Below are positions 48,101-62,084 of a stretch of DNA of 64,000 nt, one piece after another. This DNA comes from Struthidea cinerea (Eukaryota; Chordata; Aves; Passeriformes; Corcoracidae), in contig VZTI01004803.1 in the NCBI GenBank assembly GCA_013397865.1, positions 3,994,873-4,058,872 on the forward strand, in the 5' to 3' direction. A program made the position numbers and the translations under genes. Within the stretch, counting starts at the first letter, position 1, and every line of letters starts with the position of its first letter. The notes under the pieces were generated by a model, which saw nothing but the letters and a program-made list of their open reading frames with translations, was not told the DNA's origin and did not search any database.

Positions 48101-51100
48101 GTTATAGTTTCTGACAGTAGCAAATTTATGTTCCTTTAATTTTATTTTTTGGTTTTGCCAAACTCAGCTTACTGTCACACGTGTTCCAGTAGTGACTCTG
48201 CTTTAAACTGCCTTCATGCATGAATGTCTCATTACTAGCCAAGACCCCAGCTGCAGCTTGGAATCTTTTGGGACAGATCAGTCAGTTGTCCAGAGCCTTC
48301 AAGACTTCTGAAAGCTGTGGGAAAGCCAGATATTGGGGTGACCAAGTGACAGATTCTTCTGTTTGAGGGTAAAAACCAAGTGCTCGATGTCTGGAAATTG
48401 AAAGAAACTGTGGGTAGCCTGCTCTAACATCTCAGAAACTTCTAGTGCAGAAGGCAGAAAGAATTACAGATCAGGTGGAATATAAGGTCTGATCTATGTC
48501 TGCTCCTGAAGTGACATATCCTGAGCCATCAACAGGAAAAAGGTCAGACCCACACAACTGGATGCCATATTCAGAGAAGTATGTTTACATGTTTGCACTG
48601 CTTTTTAATCTATCTGCATTCAACATTTTCCAGCAGTGTGTGTTTACCGGTGTATGACATTATGCTGATCCTTTGTTTCTACTTTTTATACAGCTATATT
48701 TAATTACAAAAGTGTTGGCTAAATCAAGCACCGCAAATGTAGACAGTAACAATTTTAATGAAGAAGCAGAGATAACTAAATTCTTTGTTTTCCCCAACAG
48801 CACATGACATGTGAAAGTTATGAGATTATCTCAGACCTAAGGGACATTACATGTCAACAGAACAGACATATCATAGAAAGCTGTTTGAAGCTCTGAGAAC
48901 CTTCAGTATCAAAGGTTCTCCTCTATAATAATGGGCACTGACATCACTCTCAGGACGGCCTCTACAAATCTGAAAGAAACTCTTGCAGTGTACACAGATT
49001 AAAGTTGTAGAGAAAAGCAAGGTTTCAAATCAAGTCCTTAGAGTTCTTTCACTGAAAGCTCACAGCCAGAAATTCAGTGTCTTACTGGGGAAAAATTAGA
49101 ACCTCTAGCATAACACCCAAGAATTTACATTTTTGGTGTTATCCTTCATGTTGCTATAGCAAACTCTTACCTTTTTTTCCTTCTTGTTTCTTTGTAAAGA
49201 ACTGAAAATAAACACTCAGAGCAATTGGCTTCCAGATTGAGTAACTTGCTCTGAAAATATAGTGATGCAGTAGCACATCAATGCTTGTTTGTGGCTCCCG
49301 AAGGGGATACTCACATTTCAAGAAAAATAAACCAAAACATATTTATGTTCTATGCCACTGCCACAACTTTTTTCATCTATAAAAACACGCTCCTGGAATA
49401 GCATCACAATTTTTAATCAATGTGATGGTCATAGAGTCAGATAAGGAGCCAAAGTATTCAAGTGGATAAATGGAATGCAAACCTAAGTTTTACCATGTAA
49501 AAATCTTTTAGGATTCTATCAGACACTGACTTGTTTAGACTGTTCGGAGGTCTGAACATCTGATAAAATGTTTTGAGGTACTTTGGTGATCTAGACAGAA
49601 TTATATTATCAGAAGTGATTTATACAGCTAGAGACAGATTTATAAGGGTATCTTGATCAGTGTAGTTGGACTTACAAAAAAAAATATCAACTAGAATTAA
49701 AAAAAGCACTTAAAATACTTGAAAGCTTATAAAAATGAAAATATATATCTGAGCTGAAGAAAACAATTTAAAGAAATTAAGTGAAGTACATAGTTTGCAT
49801 GTACAATTACTGGGGAAAATTAGTGTCCCAAAGACAACTTTAAGGACCCACACTTGGCACTGAATAAACTTACATTTCTGGTGAGTTCTCCTGCAGTAAA
49901 AGCTTTAAGGATCATGGTGCCTAAATTCAGGTTTAAACCTTTTTTTAATCATCCAGAGTACTCTTCTAGAAATCATACTTAACTGTCATGGATTTTGGTG
50001 ATTGATAGATACACAAAGCATTTAAGTCATATTATTTCTTTTTAATCTCATCACATGTTCTCTTTAAGGTTCGTTTTCTTTCTGTTGTTGTTGCTTGGTT
50101 TGTTGTTTTTTTGGGGGGGCTTTGTTTGACTGATTTTTTTTTTTTTTCCTGTATTTTAGTATTCCTCCTTATTTTATTGTTGGTTTGTTTGTGCTCCTAG
50201 GTACAAGAGGAAATGGGCAGCACTCAGCCTATCAGAGCTGACACGGTATATTTTCCCCTAGCAGGTACTAGCCTAAAGAATACATAAGAAAATCCACAGG
50301 TGATTCATGCACGAGACCAGCGTTTTAGATTCTGGAGAGTGTGGGTACAAGGACTAAATTATATACCGCAGATTGAGTTTATTTGCCTTCACAGAAATAT
50401 TTGAAACTGAGTCGCCCATACAGCAGTTTTTATATTTGCCTATATATATAGCCTATCAATATATACTAATATACAGAATATAGAGCTCCAGCTGCAAGGC
50501 AGAACATTGATACTTGTTCTTTAAACCCTACATAGTTTTTTGGATCACAATTAGGGAGAGAGGGAACAGACTGAAAACCAGGAGTATTTTGCTGAAATTC
50601 CCTGAAACATCCTGGGAAAGGGTGGATAGCCAGGAGGCAAATGCTGAGTGAAGTATTTGGTCGTAAAACCTATCTGGTGCCAGACAATTCTTTTGATAAT
50701 ATGTCAGCCATGAAGAAACAAAGCATGAGGAAAAACACAGCACCAAACAATGTAGGGGGAGGACTCAAGACTAACTTTTGTTTTCTCCTCAGGTAACACA
50801 CTTCATAATATCATCCATAGAAGCTCGATGCACGATGACTAGAAAAGAGCTCTCCTGACACCACTGTACTACCTTCAGACTATTTCAGCCTGTACAGCCC
50901 TGGAAACCTTGAGTTTTCTTTTTACTTTGAGTCTTCTTCCAGGGACCCTTTACTGACTGTGGGCTGTCACTACCTTGAATTTTAGGGCCTTGAACCAAAT
51001 CACCAGAGCAGAGAGCTCACACACTTTGCCAGAAGTGTTCACAGCTGCACACAGTACCTGTGGGAGGAGAATGAAAAACTTTGTGACATTCACAGGAGGG

Positions 51101-53329
51101 AGTGTTTTAAGCACAGGCAAGAAGAGCACTAACCTTCTTAGTTGAAATTTGTCTACCAGACTGCTCTTCTTTTATGGCAGTTTTGTGCTCAAAACTATGT
51201 CAGGCTGTCTGGAAATGCCTTAGAGTATCCTGTCTTGCTTTTTAAAAAGAGGTCTGGAAACAAATTTGAATGATACAGGGCTTGCTACTGCCACCACGAG
51301 CTGCTCCTCTTCTTCAAAATAACACAGAAAATGTTGGAGGCAGATATTTTCAATATTCTTAGAAGAAAAAACAGAAGAGTCCTAATGCAAACAGTAACAT
51401 ATGTTTTCTTTCCAGGCAAGGAATTCTCTGTGATACCACTAACCTAAATGGGCTGAAGAGAGATTGTTAAGCACAGAGAATGACAGTCATTTAGTTCAAT
51501 AACTTGGCTGGCTGGCAGAACTTGATCCCTATATTTCAAAGTGACTGGAAAAATGACAGATTCAGGAAACGGGTTCTATCAAAAGATATCATAGAAACAT
51601 CAGCTTTCACAATTGTAGACATAACTGTGAAAAAATTTAAGCCACTTTCCAAAGTTATGGTCAGCTGACAAAAGACTTTGTCAGCAATAGCAATTGTATT
51701 TAATTTCTGTGGTAAGGGGATGGTGATGCAGAGCTTGGTATAAAGTTCATGAAAATTCTACTATAAGCCAGAGGTCTGAGATCCAAAAATTAAAAGGGTA
51801 AGATAGGGCTAAAGCAAACTAAATAAAGTAAGACATATTACAGTTTAATGTACACATTATTATGTAGAAATTTTAGAGGTAATACTTTTTCTAAAGATCT
51901 CTAAATGATAAAATGAAAAAACCATTTACATTCCAAGATACAAAGACTCTAAGTAGGAAGTCAAAAAGCACCACTATCTTGTCTTCAATGAGTTGAATTT
52001 TTTGTTCAAGAAAATTTGTTTCATTTTCATAGAATTATCTTGCAAAGAGAACAATAAACATTTGTTACAACAGTGAAGGACTGAAATGGTCCCTTTAATT
52101 GATGCCATGGCAGTTCAAATGAAAGAGTCTAACTTTTTGAATGATTTTATATAACAATTTTTCCAGGGTTCTTTTCAATAACTAAAGTCCAATCTTTTAT
52201 GAAAATACTGCTTGATTCAATCTATCAACCAGATGAGAGCTTGCACCTCAACTGTGAAAAAAATCCACATATGAGGCTGAAAGTTTAAGACAGACAAAAT
52301 ATTAGAGCTTAAAAAAAAGTTAATAATGCAAATGAGGACAGGTGATAACACCAATTCAAGCCATTTGAGTTCAATAAAGTAATGCATTTTATAAATCTAT
52401 TTCAAAATCATTGATTTTTTCAATACCCAATATTCAATCCAGATCTTGCAAGAAAGACTGCAATTTGATTGAAAATTTTGAGAAACGTCCATAGGCCCAC
52501 CAAACATAAGAGAAATATATGTCCATGACATGTTTTTGTCTATAGTTACAATTTCATCTACAATCAACTGATGATTTAACTTCATCTGCTTCAGGCTGTC
52601 ATGCTACAGAAAGAGCACTGAATTCCATTCAGAAAAATCTCTGTTTATTCATCCAAACTGAATATTAGTTATTTTTTGAAGTGGTGAAGTTGATAGAAAT
52701 TGTTTTAAAGATACCGGCAGCACATGTTGGGAGAGATATTTCAGTGCTCTCTGCCATATTGAAACATGGCTTTGATCCATAGCGAGAGCATCCTGACTCA
52801 TATGGAATGTAATTTTATTCCTACAAAGTATTGCACTAGTAGGAATACTAGTAGTCAGTACAGATGTTGTAGAAGGGCTCAATTTTGAGCAAGAAGAAAT
52901 GAAAATTGGTGTTTGGAACTTTACTGGGAGTTGCAACACATTTTTTGTGTTTGTTTTAAGAATCACAATCTTGCTATATCTTGTTGGTTTTAGTTTGGTT
53001 TAGTTTTGTAATGTGACTGCATTTTGAAGTGAAATAAACAATTTTTCCCTCCAGAATTTAGGGTTTTAATTAATTAGTTCAGCTGCTACTCTGGGGTGGG
53101 GGAAGTGAAAATGATGGAAAATTGCAGGACAAAAGTCAATGAAAAGTCTTTTGATATTGCAGTCATCTCTGTTTGAAAATTACATTTTGTGTCCTCAAAA
53201 TACACTGGTCCCTGGTGGAATCTGTGTACTTTAATTAGCAATTTCTTTTCATCAGTCCAAGCTAAATCTGCACTGACCTGAGTTAAAGGGGTGTATCTCC
53301 CACAATACCTCTGGGAGAATGGATGACAA
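45164..53329. other. 8.2 kb with no recognisable gene or transposon
   Basis: AT-rich DNA. Low-complexity patches include a TA-rich block at 47136-47180, TTTA repeats near 47305-47320 and a G/T/T-rich patch at 50085-50150. The open frames present (for example 46325-46585) are AT-driven and unrecognised. No CR1 or LTR sequence is evident. Confidence 0.5.
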
Positions 53330-53371
53330 ATATCATTGCATATTTTTGCATGTATGCATATCATTGCATAT
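53330..53371. repeat. Spaced direct repeat ATATCATTGCATAT
   Basis: Two perfect 14-bp copies lie at 53330-53343 and 53358-53371, separated by 14 bases that themselves contain TGCATG and ATGC. This gives a small cluster of ATGCAT-like motifs. Possibly slippage; no function is inferred. Confidence 0.85.
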
Positions 53372-55162
53372 ATCATATTTTTCTAAGCATTTGCAATAAC
53401 TGCATCAAAAAAACCTAACCACCCCCCCAAAAAAAAACAAAGGCAAAAACCAGTAAACCAACAAAACAACACTACAGAGAAAAATAGCTTTTTAATTATT
53501 TATGTATAATTAGTCTCTTAAGACCAGATAGGGTAACTTGGAAAAAATCAATATACTATACAAGCTGTAGTAACAAGCCATAGGGCAGTGTTACCTCCAG
53601 GTAAAATAGAGAAGAAAAAAAAAGATAAGGTGGAAGTAATTCCATTGCTGAGAGAGTTTCTTTACTATTCTTTCCTTTCTGTCTCTCAAATCATGATCTT
53701 TCACATTCTGGTGCCAAAAATACCTGACTGCAAATACGGACCTATCCAATAAGCAAGCCATAGTTACAGGGAATTCTGTTACCAAGGCCACAGCTGTATA
53801 GAAGCTGCAAAGCAACGTGCTGGCTTTCCCACAGGCTATAAAGGTGGTACTGTTCACCTGAGGTGTGGGGAAAAGTCACCAGCTAGAGTGTGAGCAGGGC
53901 AATCAAGATTACCAGAACTGTGGAGCAGCTTCTGAGCAAGAGGGGACTGAACCTTTGTTTCTTTTCAGTTTTGCAAATATAAAATGATAAATAAATAATA
54001 AAATAAATAAAAGACTGCATATGATAGAGGTCTGTGGAATCACAAAAAGTCATGGATAAAATGAATAGGAATGATTATTCCCTATTTCCCATAGAGTAAA
54101 AACTATGAAATGCCAAACTTCATGTATTAGCTTTGAAACATAGTGTTATAATGTTCAAAGGGGAATACAATGGGGACAGTAGTAGTTTTACAAGAAAAAG
54201 GCAAAAATCAGGAAATTTTTTTTTTTCCAGATAAATATTTGGATTGTTTTTCATTTTGCATTAAGAAGCTTTCAAAATTTTCTGTCATCTTTTAGATATT
54301 AGATTAAATAGAACATTACATACATAAAGCATTTTTTTCTGTAGCTGTGACACTTTTCTCTGTGTAGATGTTGACTCTGCTGTGGAAGTCTTAGACAATC
54401 ATATGAAGTGTACACATGAATAGAAAAATACTTATGTAATTCAGTCAATTCACCCACACTAAGGAGCACACTGAAGGTACGACACTTGGATTGAAATTCA
54501 CAGTGTTCAATCTCCTAGAACATGAGAGTATTTGGTGATGGTTTTTATCTGTTTATGTGGGTGAAAGTCTGTTTACACAACAGAATTACGAACAGTGTGA
54601 GACTCTTTACATCTAAGGTTGTGTTTTGGAATCATTTCTACTCAAGAGCTGAATAAAGCAGAAGAGCAATATATTATGAATCTTTGGTAAGCAGTTAATG
54701 CAGCTGCTTATTTTATAATGAGAAAGAAAAATGCCAGATAAGCTGTATTTAAAGTTTTTAACTTGGGGAGGTCACTGTATTATTCTGTACTTTCAGAGAG
54801 TGATGATCTGATAAAATTTCAGCAATCTTGGCATAAATTATATTATACGTGATTCACATAAATTACTACTAATATATTTGCTGAGTTAACTTGCAATTTG
54901 TCAGAAGCTATTTCCACTTATAGTTTAAATACTGTGCAAAAGAGATATGACAATAGTAGTAATTTAGTCTCCATATGAGTGAGTAAATGTCAATCACCTT
55001 TTCTTTCTACTGCTGCATAACCAGAGACTTTGCTATGAAAAGAATGTTTCCTTTCCAACTTCTTCTTATTACTTGATATGAATAAAATAATTATTTTTTT
55101 CATTCTTCATTGAATAAAGTGAAATCCTATACATTATTTTTACGAATTTTATTATGTTAAAA
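53372..55162. other. 1.8 kb without a recognised gene or repeat
   Basis: Includes an A/C-rich patch at 53405-53450 and an AAAT-rich patch at 53985-54012. No gene or transposon recognised. Confidence 0.55.
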
Positions 55163-55199
55163 ATAGGATTTATCTGAAAATATAGGATTTATCTGAAAG
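55163..55199. repeat. Tandem duplication, 2 x 19 bp
   Basis: ATAGGATTTATCTGAAA occurs twice, head to tail, with a short AT spacer. The copies are nearly identical and suggest a small recent duplication. Confidence 0.9.
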
Positions 55200-58100
55200 T
55201 CCTTAAATTGAATACTAAATTATGCAATAATTTTGCAAGCAAGAAGAAAAATCTACATCTGTAATTGAGTTAAGATAAGCACTTGAGAAATAGAGACGGA
55301 AACATTAAAGGTAGTAGATATATAGAGGGGAAGAAGGATACAGGTAAGAAAAGAAATAGAAAAGCAGAAAAGAAGAAATTATACTAAAAGTACTCATACA
55401 TATTTTATTGAAAGGAATAAGATATGCTCCTCAGTAATTCCAGAAATGCATTTGAGATGTTACAGGACAGAATTAATCAATCTTGCGTCCATGAATACAG
55501 AAGAACTGTGTAGTAGGTCTTAGGAAAAGGTTTAATACTACTTTTATATTGGTTTATATAAAGATGCAAGAATATTAATGTTCTCTAGCTACATGTTCTT
55601 ACTGTTGGACTAGGTCTGACAGTCTGAACAAAAGTGGCTAGAAATCAAATTCTGTCAAACCAGTACCATTTGTCTCAACAGTCTCAGTATCTCAGGGCAA
55701 CTGAGTTTCAGCAAATATGCCAGAGGATACAAAATACACTGTTAGAGCATCAGAAACAAAAGTCTCTAGATTTCAGGTATTTTCATTACCTTTTGAAAAA
55801 GGGCCATGAACAAACTAAAATGTATGTTTGTAAGATAAGATACAAAATATTACACTTCTTCCCTAAATGTGTGTATGTCATAGCTGATGTACATGTATGC
55901 TCCATCTCTATAATTATGTACATGACCTCTGAATTAAGTGATGAATATCATGCTATGTTGAGAACTATATTTTTCCTTTTCAGTTCTATATAATGGAGGT
56001 GGAACAGTGAGATGCACATGATTTCATTCTGAAAAGCACTACTCTAACAGTGATTTATGCTGACTTCTTGTTCTTTTACCTTGTCCAATATAAACAAGAA
56101 TATTGGCAGCATTAAATGGAAGATTTTGCTATCTCTTTTGACTAATGCTGACCATCAAGCTTTATGTATAAAATCTAATTAGTTTGTTGATTTCATTCAC
56201 TATCTTTGGAAAAAATGTTTCATTACTATGCTAATAGAAATAGCTCTTGTTTCCACATTGTCCTGATAGACTGTAATATGAAGACACTAAAAGTCAAATT
56301 CCTTCCTAATTTATAGCCTGTGCCATAAAGTGCTGGCTAAAGACTAAAAAACCTGTGTTATCCAAGTCTCTGAAGTTATACTACAGAATGTGGCTATTGG
56401 TGGCTCTGCAGTGGTTTAAAACTCGGTTCTCTACACGAGCATAAAACAGTATGTAACGTACAAAACTCATTTTTATACATTAGATTCTGGAAAATAAATT
56501 ATGCTTTGAAATATTACAGGTGACTGGTAAATAAAGTAAAGAATGTATTTTTTAAATCTTAACAATTACTAAGAATTAGTGCAGATGAGTCAGCACAATT
56601 TGCATAAAATCATGCTATTGTTTCATTTAGACTGTATCTTACGTCAAAAAGTGACTAAATGGAGAAACATAGCACCTGGAAATTATTTGGTGTGGTGCCA
56701 GGAAAGCAAAACACCATTTGTCTTTCATATAGAGAGTAAGTAAAAAAGTGCAATAAAAAAGAACCATGAGCTTGTGTATGCAGATTTCATAGTCATGCCC
56801 ATTGCAATGCCAACAGCTAAAGGCACAAGCTCTATTTGATTTTGCCATCTCACTGGTGTGAGCCCTTCAGTAATAATTTTTCCAGCTAGAAAAACTTGTT
56901 TTTCTTCAGCTATCATCAGCCAGCCCAGCTGTCATCCATAACCTTTCTGTTAATGTATGATGCTTTAATAGCCTAGGACTAGTTTTTTGGGGGGTGAAAA
57001 GTTGGTTAACATTTAGCCCAAACAAGCAGTAAACCTGTATTATTGAGTGAAATAAAAAACTTACTAACCTAAAGTTCAAATATCTTTCTGCCATGGCTTA
57101 ATTAAAAAAAAAAAATATATTTTTTTTTTCTCTTAGACATGCTTGAAGTATGATTATTTAGTGCTGCTCAAGAAACAAACAATACAAACTCAGCACACTT
57201 AACTGCATTCATCCCAATCCTGTGATCAACTCATTGTTATGTTTAAGCTGAGCTATTTCATTTCCTGAAGCCTTCTCCCCAGGGATCCTCCTTCCCAAGC
57301 CATTTTCTCAGAGCTATGCACATATTTTGAAAAGAAATCTGCTGGGGTAAGAGCTGAGAAGATGAAATACAAGGCAAGGGATCACAAAGTGTGAGTATGC
57401 AGAAGAAAATAAAAGACAGGAGGAAAAGGGGATAAATAAAACTGAGGGATGAAAGAAAACAAGAAAGCACATGGCTACAGGCAAAAAGAGAAATCTCTTT
57501 GCCAACTCAAAACCCTGAGGCTGATTACAGGATACAAATATAAGCTGCATTGATCTTGGAATGGAAAAGATAATTTACTAAAATCTGAATATTCCAACAC
57601 ATAAGTTATTTTATTCTTCATTATTTAAATTTTCATACCGTGTGCAAGTGGAACTTTCACCTGTTACTTTCATCTAAGATGAGCATCATTTTATTTCTTC
57701 TGAAATGACAGTTATTATTTTTTGAAGTTACACAAAGGAAATGCACTAAAATCAGATGTTCATTGAAAGGCTTAAACTTCCTAATTTTGAGAGCCTTGAT
57801 GACAATTAATTATATCTCTTATTTTTAAAAACTGGTATATCACATATGCCAAATGCCAAACCTACTGGAAACTGCAACAGAAGTGCCAAATTATTTCTTT
57901 TTCAGAATACAAGCCAGAATATTTCAACCAGCATTCTCTGTTCTGTACTCATAGTGAAACACTGATCTAATAGTAAAACCTTTTGTTTATATTTTGGGTC
58001 ATCAGCTATAAAAAATTCCTTACCACTGGATAAAGAATGAGTAGCGCTAGTATATTTTTATCCCATGTGCTGGTAAAAAGGAGCCTAACATTGTTATGGT

Positions 58101-58431
58101 GTTAGTATGCCTGAGTTCTAGTAAGCACCTACCATGTTACACTCATGTAACTCTTGCTGGCACCTGGAATGGATTTTTGTGGCTAGGAGTGAAAAGCTGG
58201 CTTACAAGGCTTAGACCATTCCACCAAGGGCAAAACGAGATCAGATGGATATATACATAGTGTGCCATGTCTCCTGTAAAGGAACATTATTTGCAGCGCC
58301 CTAACTAAAAGATTTTTTAAGACTGTCCTTTGGTTTGCACCAGAGGAAATACAGTTTTCATTCTAAATTCATTATAATTTTTTTCTAATATTGTGTGTAT
58401 TGATCAATCACAATTAGACCATCTTTGGGGA
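55200..58431. other. 3.2 kb without a recognised gene or repeat
   Basis: The 119-codon frame at 55634-55993 has no known domain; its N-terminal half is rich in Q and its C-terminal half is hydrophobic, as AT-rich DNA often gives. An A-run/T-run hairpin lies near 57104-57130. No transposon recognised. Confidence 0.5.
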
Positions 58432-58475
58432 AATTCCTGGAATGGTTTGGGATGGAAATTTTTAGGATTATAAAG
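58432..58475 (-). mobile_element. Possible CR1 3'-end relic (antisense)
   Basis: GGAATGGTTTGGGATGGAAA resembles the start of the reverse complement of the CR1 3' end; after that the match weakens (ttaggattataaagaatc). Very short, so a chance match remains possible. Confidence 0.4.
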
Positions 58476-60654
58476 AATCACAAAATAGCAGAGCATCTCA
58501 AGACAGATACTGCAGCATAGCGTTGACTAATTGAATAAAACTATATTTCAGAAAATTCTTGCTTGACAAATAGATCATCATTAGTCCACAAAGGGTCCAG
58601 GGGATGTCCTATCTGGACTCCAGATGCCACTGCTGAAGGGCAAAGGCCTCCAACAAGTTCTGTGGCCCAGCTGCCAGTCCCCTACTGCTACCTGTGGTGT
58701 CCCAGAGAGTATCAAATGGCACCTGTCTTCAGGCAGCTATATTATGCCACACTCTGCTTTATCTATCGCAGGGGAAAAATAGGACATGAAGCCCAAACAT
58801 CTGATGGTGGATGAAGTGGGAGTATGACAGAGCAAACTTTGGACTGCACTACAGAGAAAGCAGCTACTAAGAGGGATATGTCATCAGATCAGAGGACCTA
58901 AATTCCCCCTGAAAGCTACTTTTCTAGTTACCAGTGATAGAAAATTGAAACAATCATTTCTTTCCATCAGCCTGCTGGACCAAGTGAGCAATAAAATAAT
59001 AAATGGAAAAAAAAGTAGTCTTGTATGGACAATGCTGAGTGGGAAATTCTCCCTCCACCACCAAGGGAGGAGATGCACATAGGGGCCCCTCCCCAGGAAC
59101 TTTCCCAGGTATCTCTCTGCATACGGAAAGTGGACAAACTAATACCTTTGCTGATCATCTCACCTCAGATAGGTCAGTCTAGCAGAGATACAGCATTTAC
59201 AGAGCAATAAACCTCTCAAAGAAAAACATCATACCATAGCAATAAAGAACTGTCAGCCTCCAGAAAAGAAGTTCTGTACAGCATTGGGTAAACGCATAAC
59301 AATTCATTATGTATTTTGGTGTTTTCCTTGGAAAATCCATTTGTCGCTGATGCTTAATATAAAAGACAAAGAGAGCAAACATTGTATTTCTCTACTGTAT
59401 ATTTTTCACTTGTTGTTTTGACTGAGACAGAAAGTGAAAAACTTCAAAGGAATGCTTGAAATACATATAAGTTGAGCAGGACTGGAAGTACTGAACATAT
59501 CTAAGTTAGTACTTTTCCTGGAAGAATTTCTAAACCAATTTTCTCTTTTATATCCACCATTTCAGCAAGACAATTCCTGACAAGCAATTCCTTTTTATTT
59601 TATTGTTTGCCTAAGAGTAGCATCATAAACTAGGTATATAGTAGAACTAATATTATTTCTTTCAGTTACAGGCTTTCTTTAATAGTCTGTAGAATACAGT
59701 CCCAGTCTTGAAATAAATACGGCCTTCCAAAAGAAAACTTTGCTGAATGACACCCTGTATTGAATCTTTTTTAAAATTTGTAAACTCCTATTTATATCTA
59801 AAAATGTAGTTAATACCAAAATGCAACAAAAAAAGAAAAAAATTTGGATACTTATCAGAGACAAATTGTCATATTTAGAGAGGCGAATGCTTCTCTAATT
59901 TCCCCTTGAGAAATGTTTCCCATTACAATATGAAACTGCCCACATAAACAGGATTAGGTTTAAACTTAAATGACTCAGAGATGACAGTCAGGTTTTTAAC
60001 AAGAGGAACCCAAAGCCAAGATTCAATCATTAAAAATACGTTTTATATTTCACTGAAACTAAGAGTTCTGAATCAAAGATCAATGTATTGAAACATGACA
60101 TCTACACAGGGCAACTGCCATAGTCAGAAATGCTAAGATGCCATTCTGCTATATGAAATTTTATTGATGAAGTAATTTCTTTATAAGGAGTTCCTGGGGT
60201 TTGATGAAAATTATAAAGCAGCCAAGTGGGTTTGAATATGCAATAGCTATTTACCACCCTTGCAGATTTGACTTTTTGAAAAAGACTTTTACTCTAAAGA
60301 ATATGTGAGGTCAATGACATCTTGATAATCTCTGTCAACAAAATGGAATAAAGACACTAATTTTTATTCTAAAAGGCAGAGAGACCCCATTGCAAAAATA
60401 GATTTGATTTTTCTGATTTTGCTATTCAAAGAAATGTCCAAGACACTTTTAATGTTTTAAGAATGTCATTCATTGAGCTCAACAGAGGTCTAAATATACA
60501 GCTTATACTGCAACATTTCAGGGCTGAGATAAGTAAAAGTTGTTTTAGTGTCAAAGATCTGGGCCTTGGTATTTACTATTTTTACAGATTTTATTGAACA
60601 TATTCATTTTTCCTGAATTACACTTTCCTTCAAGCCTCAATCTTGATGTTATTT
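58476..60654. other. 2.2 kb, part of it GC-richer, no recognised gene
   Basis: The part at 58563-59110 is GC-richer than its surroundings and holds overlapping open frames on both strands. The longest of these, 58563-58814, has 83 codons. None shows a domain or an LTR or CR1 signature that I recognise. From 59220 the DNA is AT-rich again. Confidence 0.45.
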
Positions 60655-61117
60655 CAAATTTAGCATGTCCAAAGAAGGGTGACAAAGGTGTTGAATGGTC
60701 TAGAAAACATCTTATGAGGAGTGGCTGAGGCAACTGTGATTGTTTAGTCTGGAGAATAGGAAGTTCAAGGGGGATCTCAGTACTCTCTACAACTACCTGA
60801 AAGGAGATTACAGCGAGGTGTTGGTTATTCTCTTCTGCCATGTCTCAAGTGAAAAGATGAGATGAAATGTCCTTGAATCACAACAGGGGAAGTTCAGATC
60901 AGATATCAGAAAAAAATATTTACTGAAAGAGTGGTTAGGCATTCAAATAAGCTGGCCCTGGAAGTGGAGGTCACGGTCTCTGGAAATGTTTAAGAGGCAC
61001 CTGGATGTGGTACATGGGGGTATGGTTTAGGGGTGATTCGAGTGGTGCTAAAATGACAATTGGACTAGATGATCTTGAAGGTCTCACCCAGTCTTGATGA
61101 TTCTGTGGTTCAAAAAG
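60655..61117 (+). mobile_element. 5'-truncated CR1 LINE 3' end
   Basis: CR1 blocks in order are GTCCAAAGAAGGGTGACAAA, tcttatgaggagtggctgagg, tttagtctggagaatagg, ctctacaactacctgaaagga, ggtcacggtctctggaaatgtttaagaggcacctggatgtgg, ATTGGACTAGATGATCTTGA and the terminus GATGATTCTGTGG at about 61098-61110. Heavily mutated. The 3' end wording (actagatgatcttgaaggt) differs from both the 14.6/40.8 kb and the 20.4 kb copies, so at least three CR1 subfamilies are present in the window. Confidence 0.88.
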
Positions 61118-62084
61118 TCCCAGAACCCAGCTCCTAAGGTACATGAGAATTGACTGAAGGTTCAAAGACAGAAGACAAAGACAGAAGGTGATTTTCTGTA
61201 CTTTTTACTCACAAAATTAAACGCATTCTTACTGCAAATCTTGTTCTCACTTTATATTAATTGAATGATGCTTTCACCAATGCAAAAATTAGCATAGTTT
61301 CATCTTGTTGACTGTGTGGAGTGAACCCTCAGAATCTATCAAAATAGACTAAGATTTTGATTTACTGTTATCTATTACCAAATACAAATGTCTTTCTCGC
61401 TTATGTTTTTGCTATAAGGCATATAAGTGAAGAATGACACATTTTCTTTTAGTAAAGAAAATATAACACTAAAACAAGTATTGGAGATGTCAAATCAGCA
61501 TTGCAAATGTTGGAAAAAGAAGATGACTAGTCTGTGAAACTTCATTAAAAATAAAAGGAGATTTTCAACTATCAATTTCCTCTTTAAAATTTTATCACTA
61601 CTGTCTAAAATTCGATTTGAAGTTTAATTTTTTTTTTCAGGTTGAGGATAATTTAGTCTATTGAGGATGTATCTTTGGGGCACTACAGTTTTTCCTCAGT
61701 AACTGTGTATCTCATTTCTACTGGTTTCTAGCAAAGAGAAAAGGGGTGGAGTAAAGATAAATTACCACTGGAACTCTATCTGATGACAGGTGATATTAAA
61801 AATGCTATTAAAGATTTAGCAGTAGGAGGCTGATGACGTAATACTGTCAAAAGGCTTTTTCAGGTGCCAGATAATACACTGAAGCATTGCTATTGTTGTA
61901 ATTAGGACTGAAATTAGTCAATTGCTAGAGAAGCAAGTGAGTCTTTAAAGCTTCTCAGGTCCATAAATAATACAGACACTTTTTCCTGTTTCAGTGAACA
62001 CCTGACACACCCCACCTTACCAGAAACAGTGACACACACGAACACAACCCACCTTAGGAGAAGAAAAGGCACCTCAAGTGCATT
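61118..62084. other. 1 kb without a recognised gene or repeat
   Basis: AT-rich DNA. The last 100 bp (cctgacacacccc onward) may already be degraded LTR. No gene recognised. Confidence 0.5.

Noticed and set aside
52649..53376. Two minus-strand frames of 105 and 96 codons
   Set aside because: No domain recognised and no codon-bias support; the second contains a short direct repeat.
55634..55993. 119-codon plus frame, one of the longest in unique sequence
   Set aside because: Q-rich start and hydrophobic AT-driven end, no domain, no splice or promoter context that can be supported.
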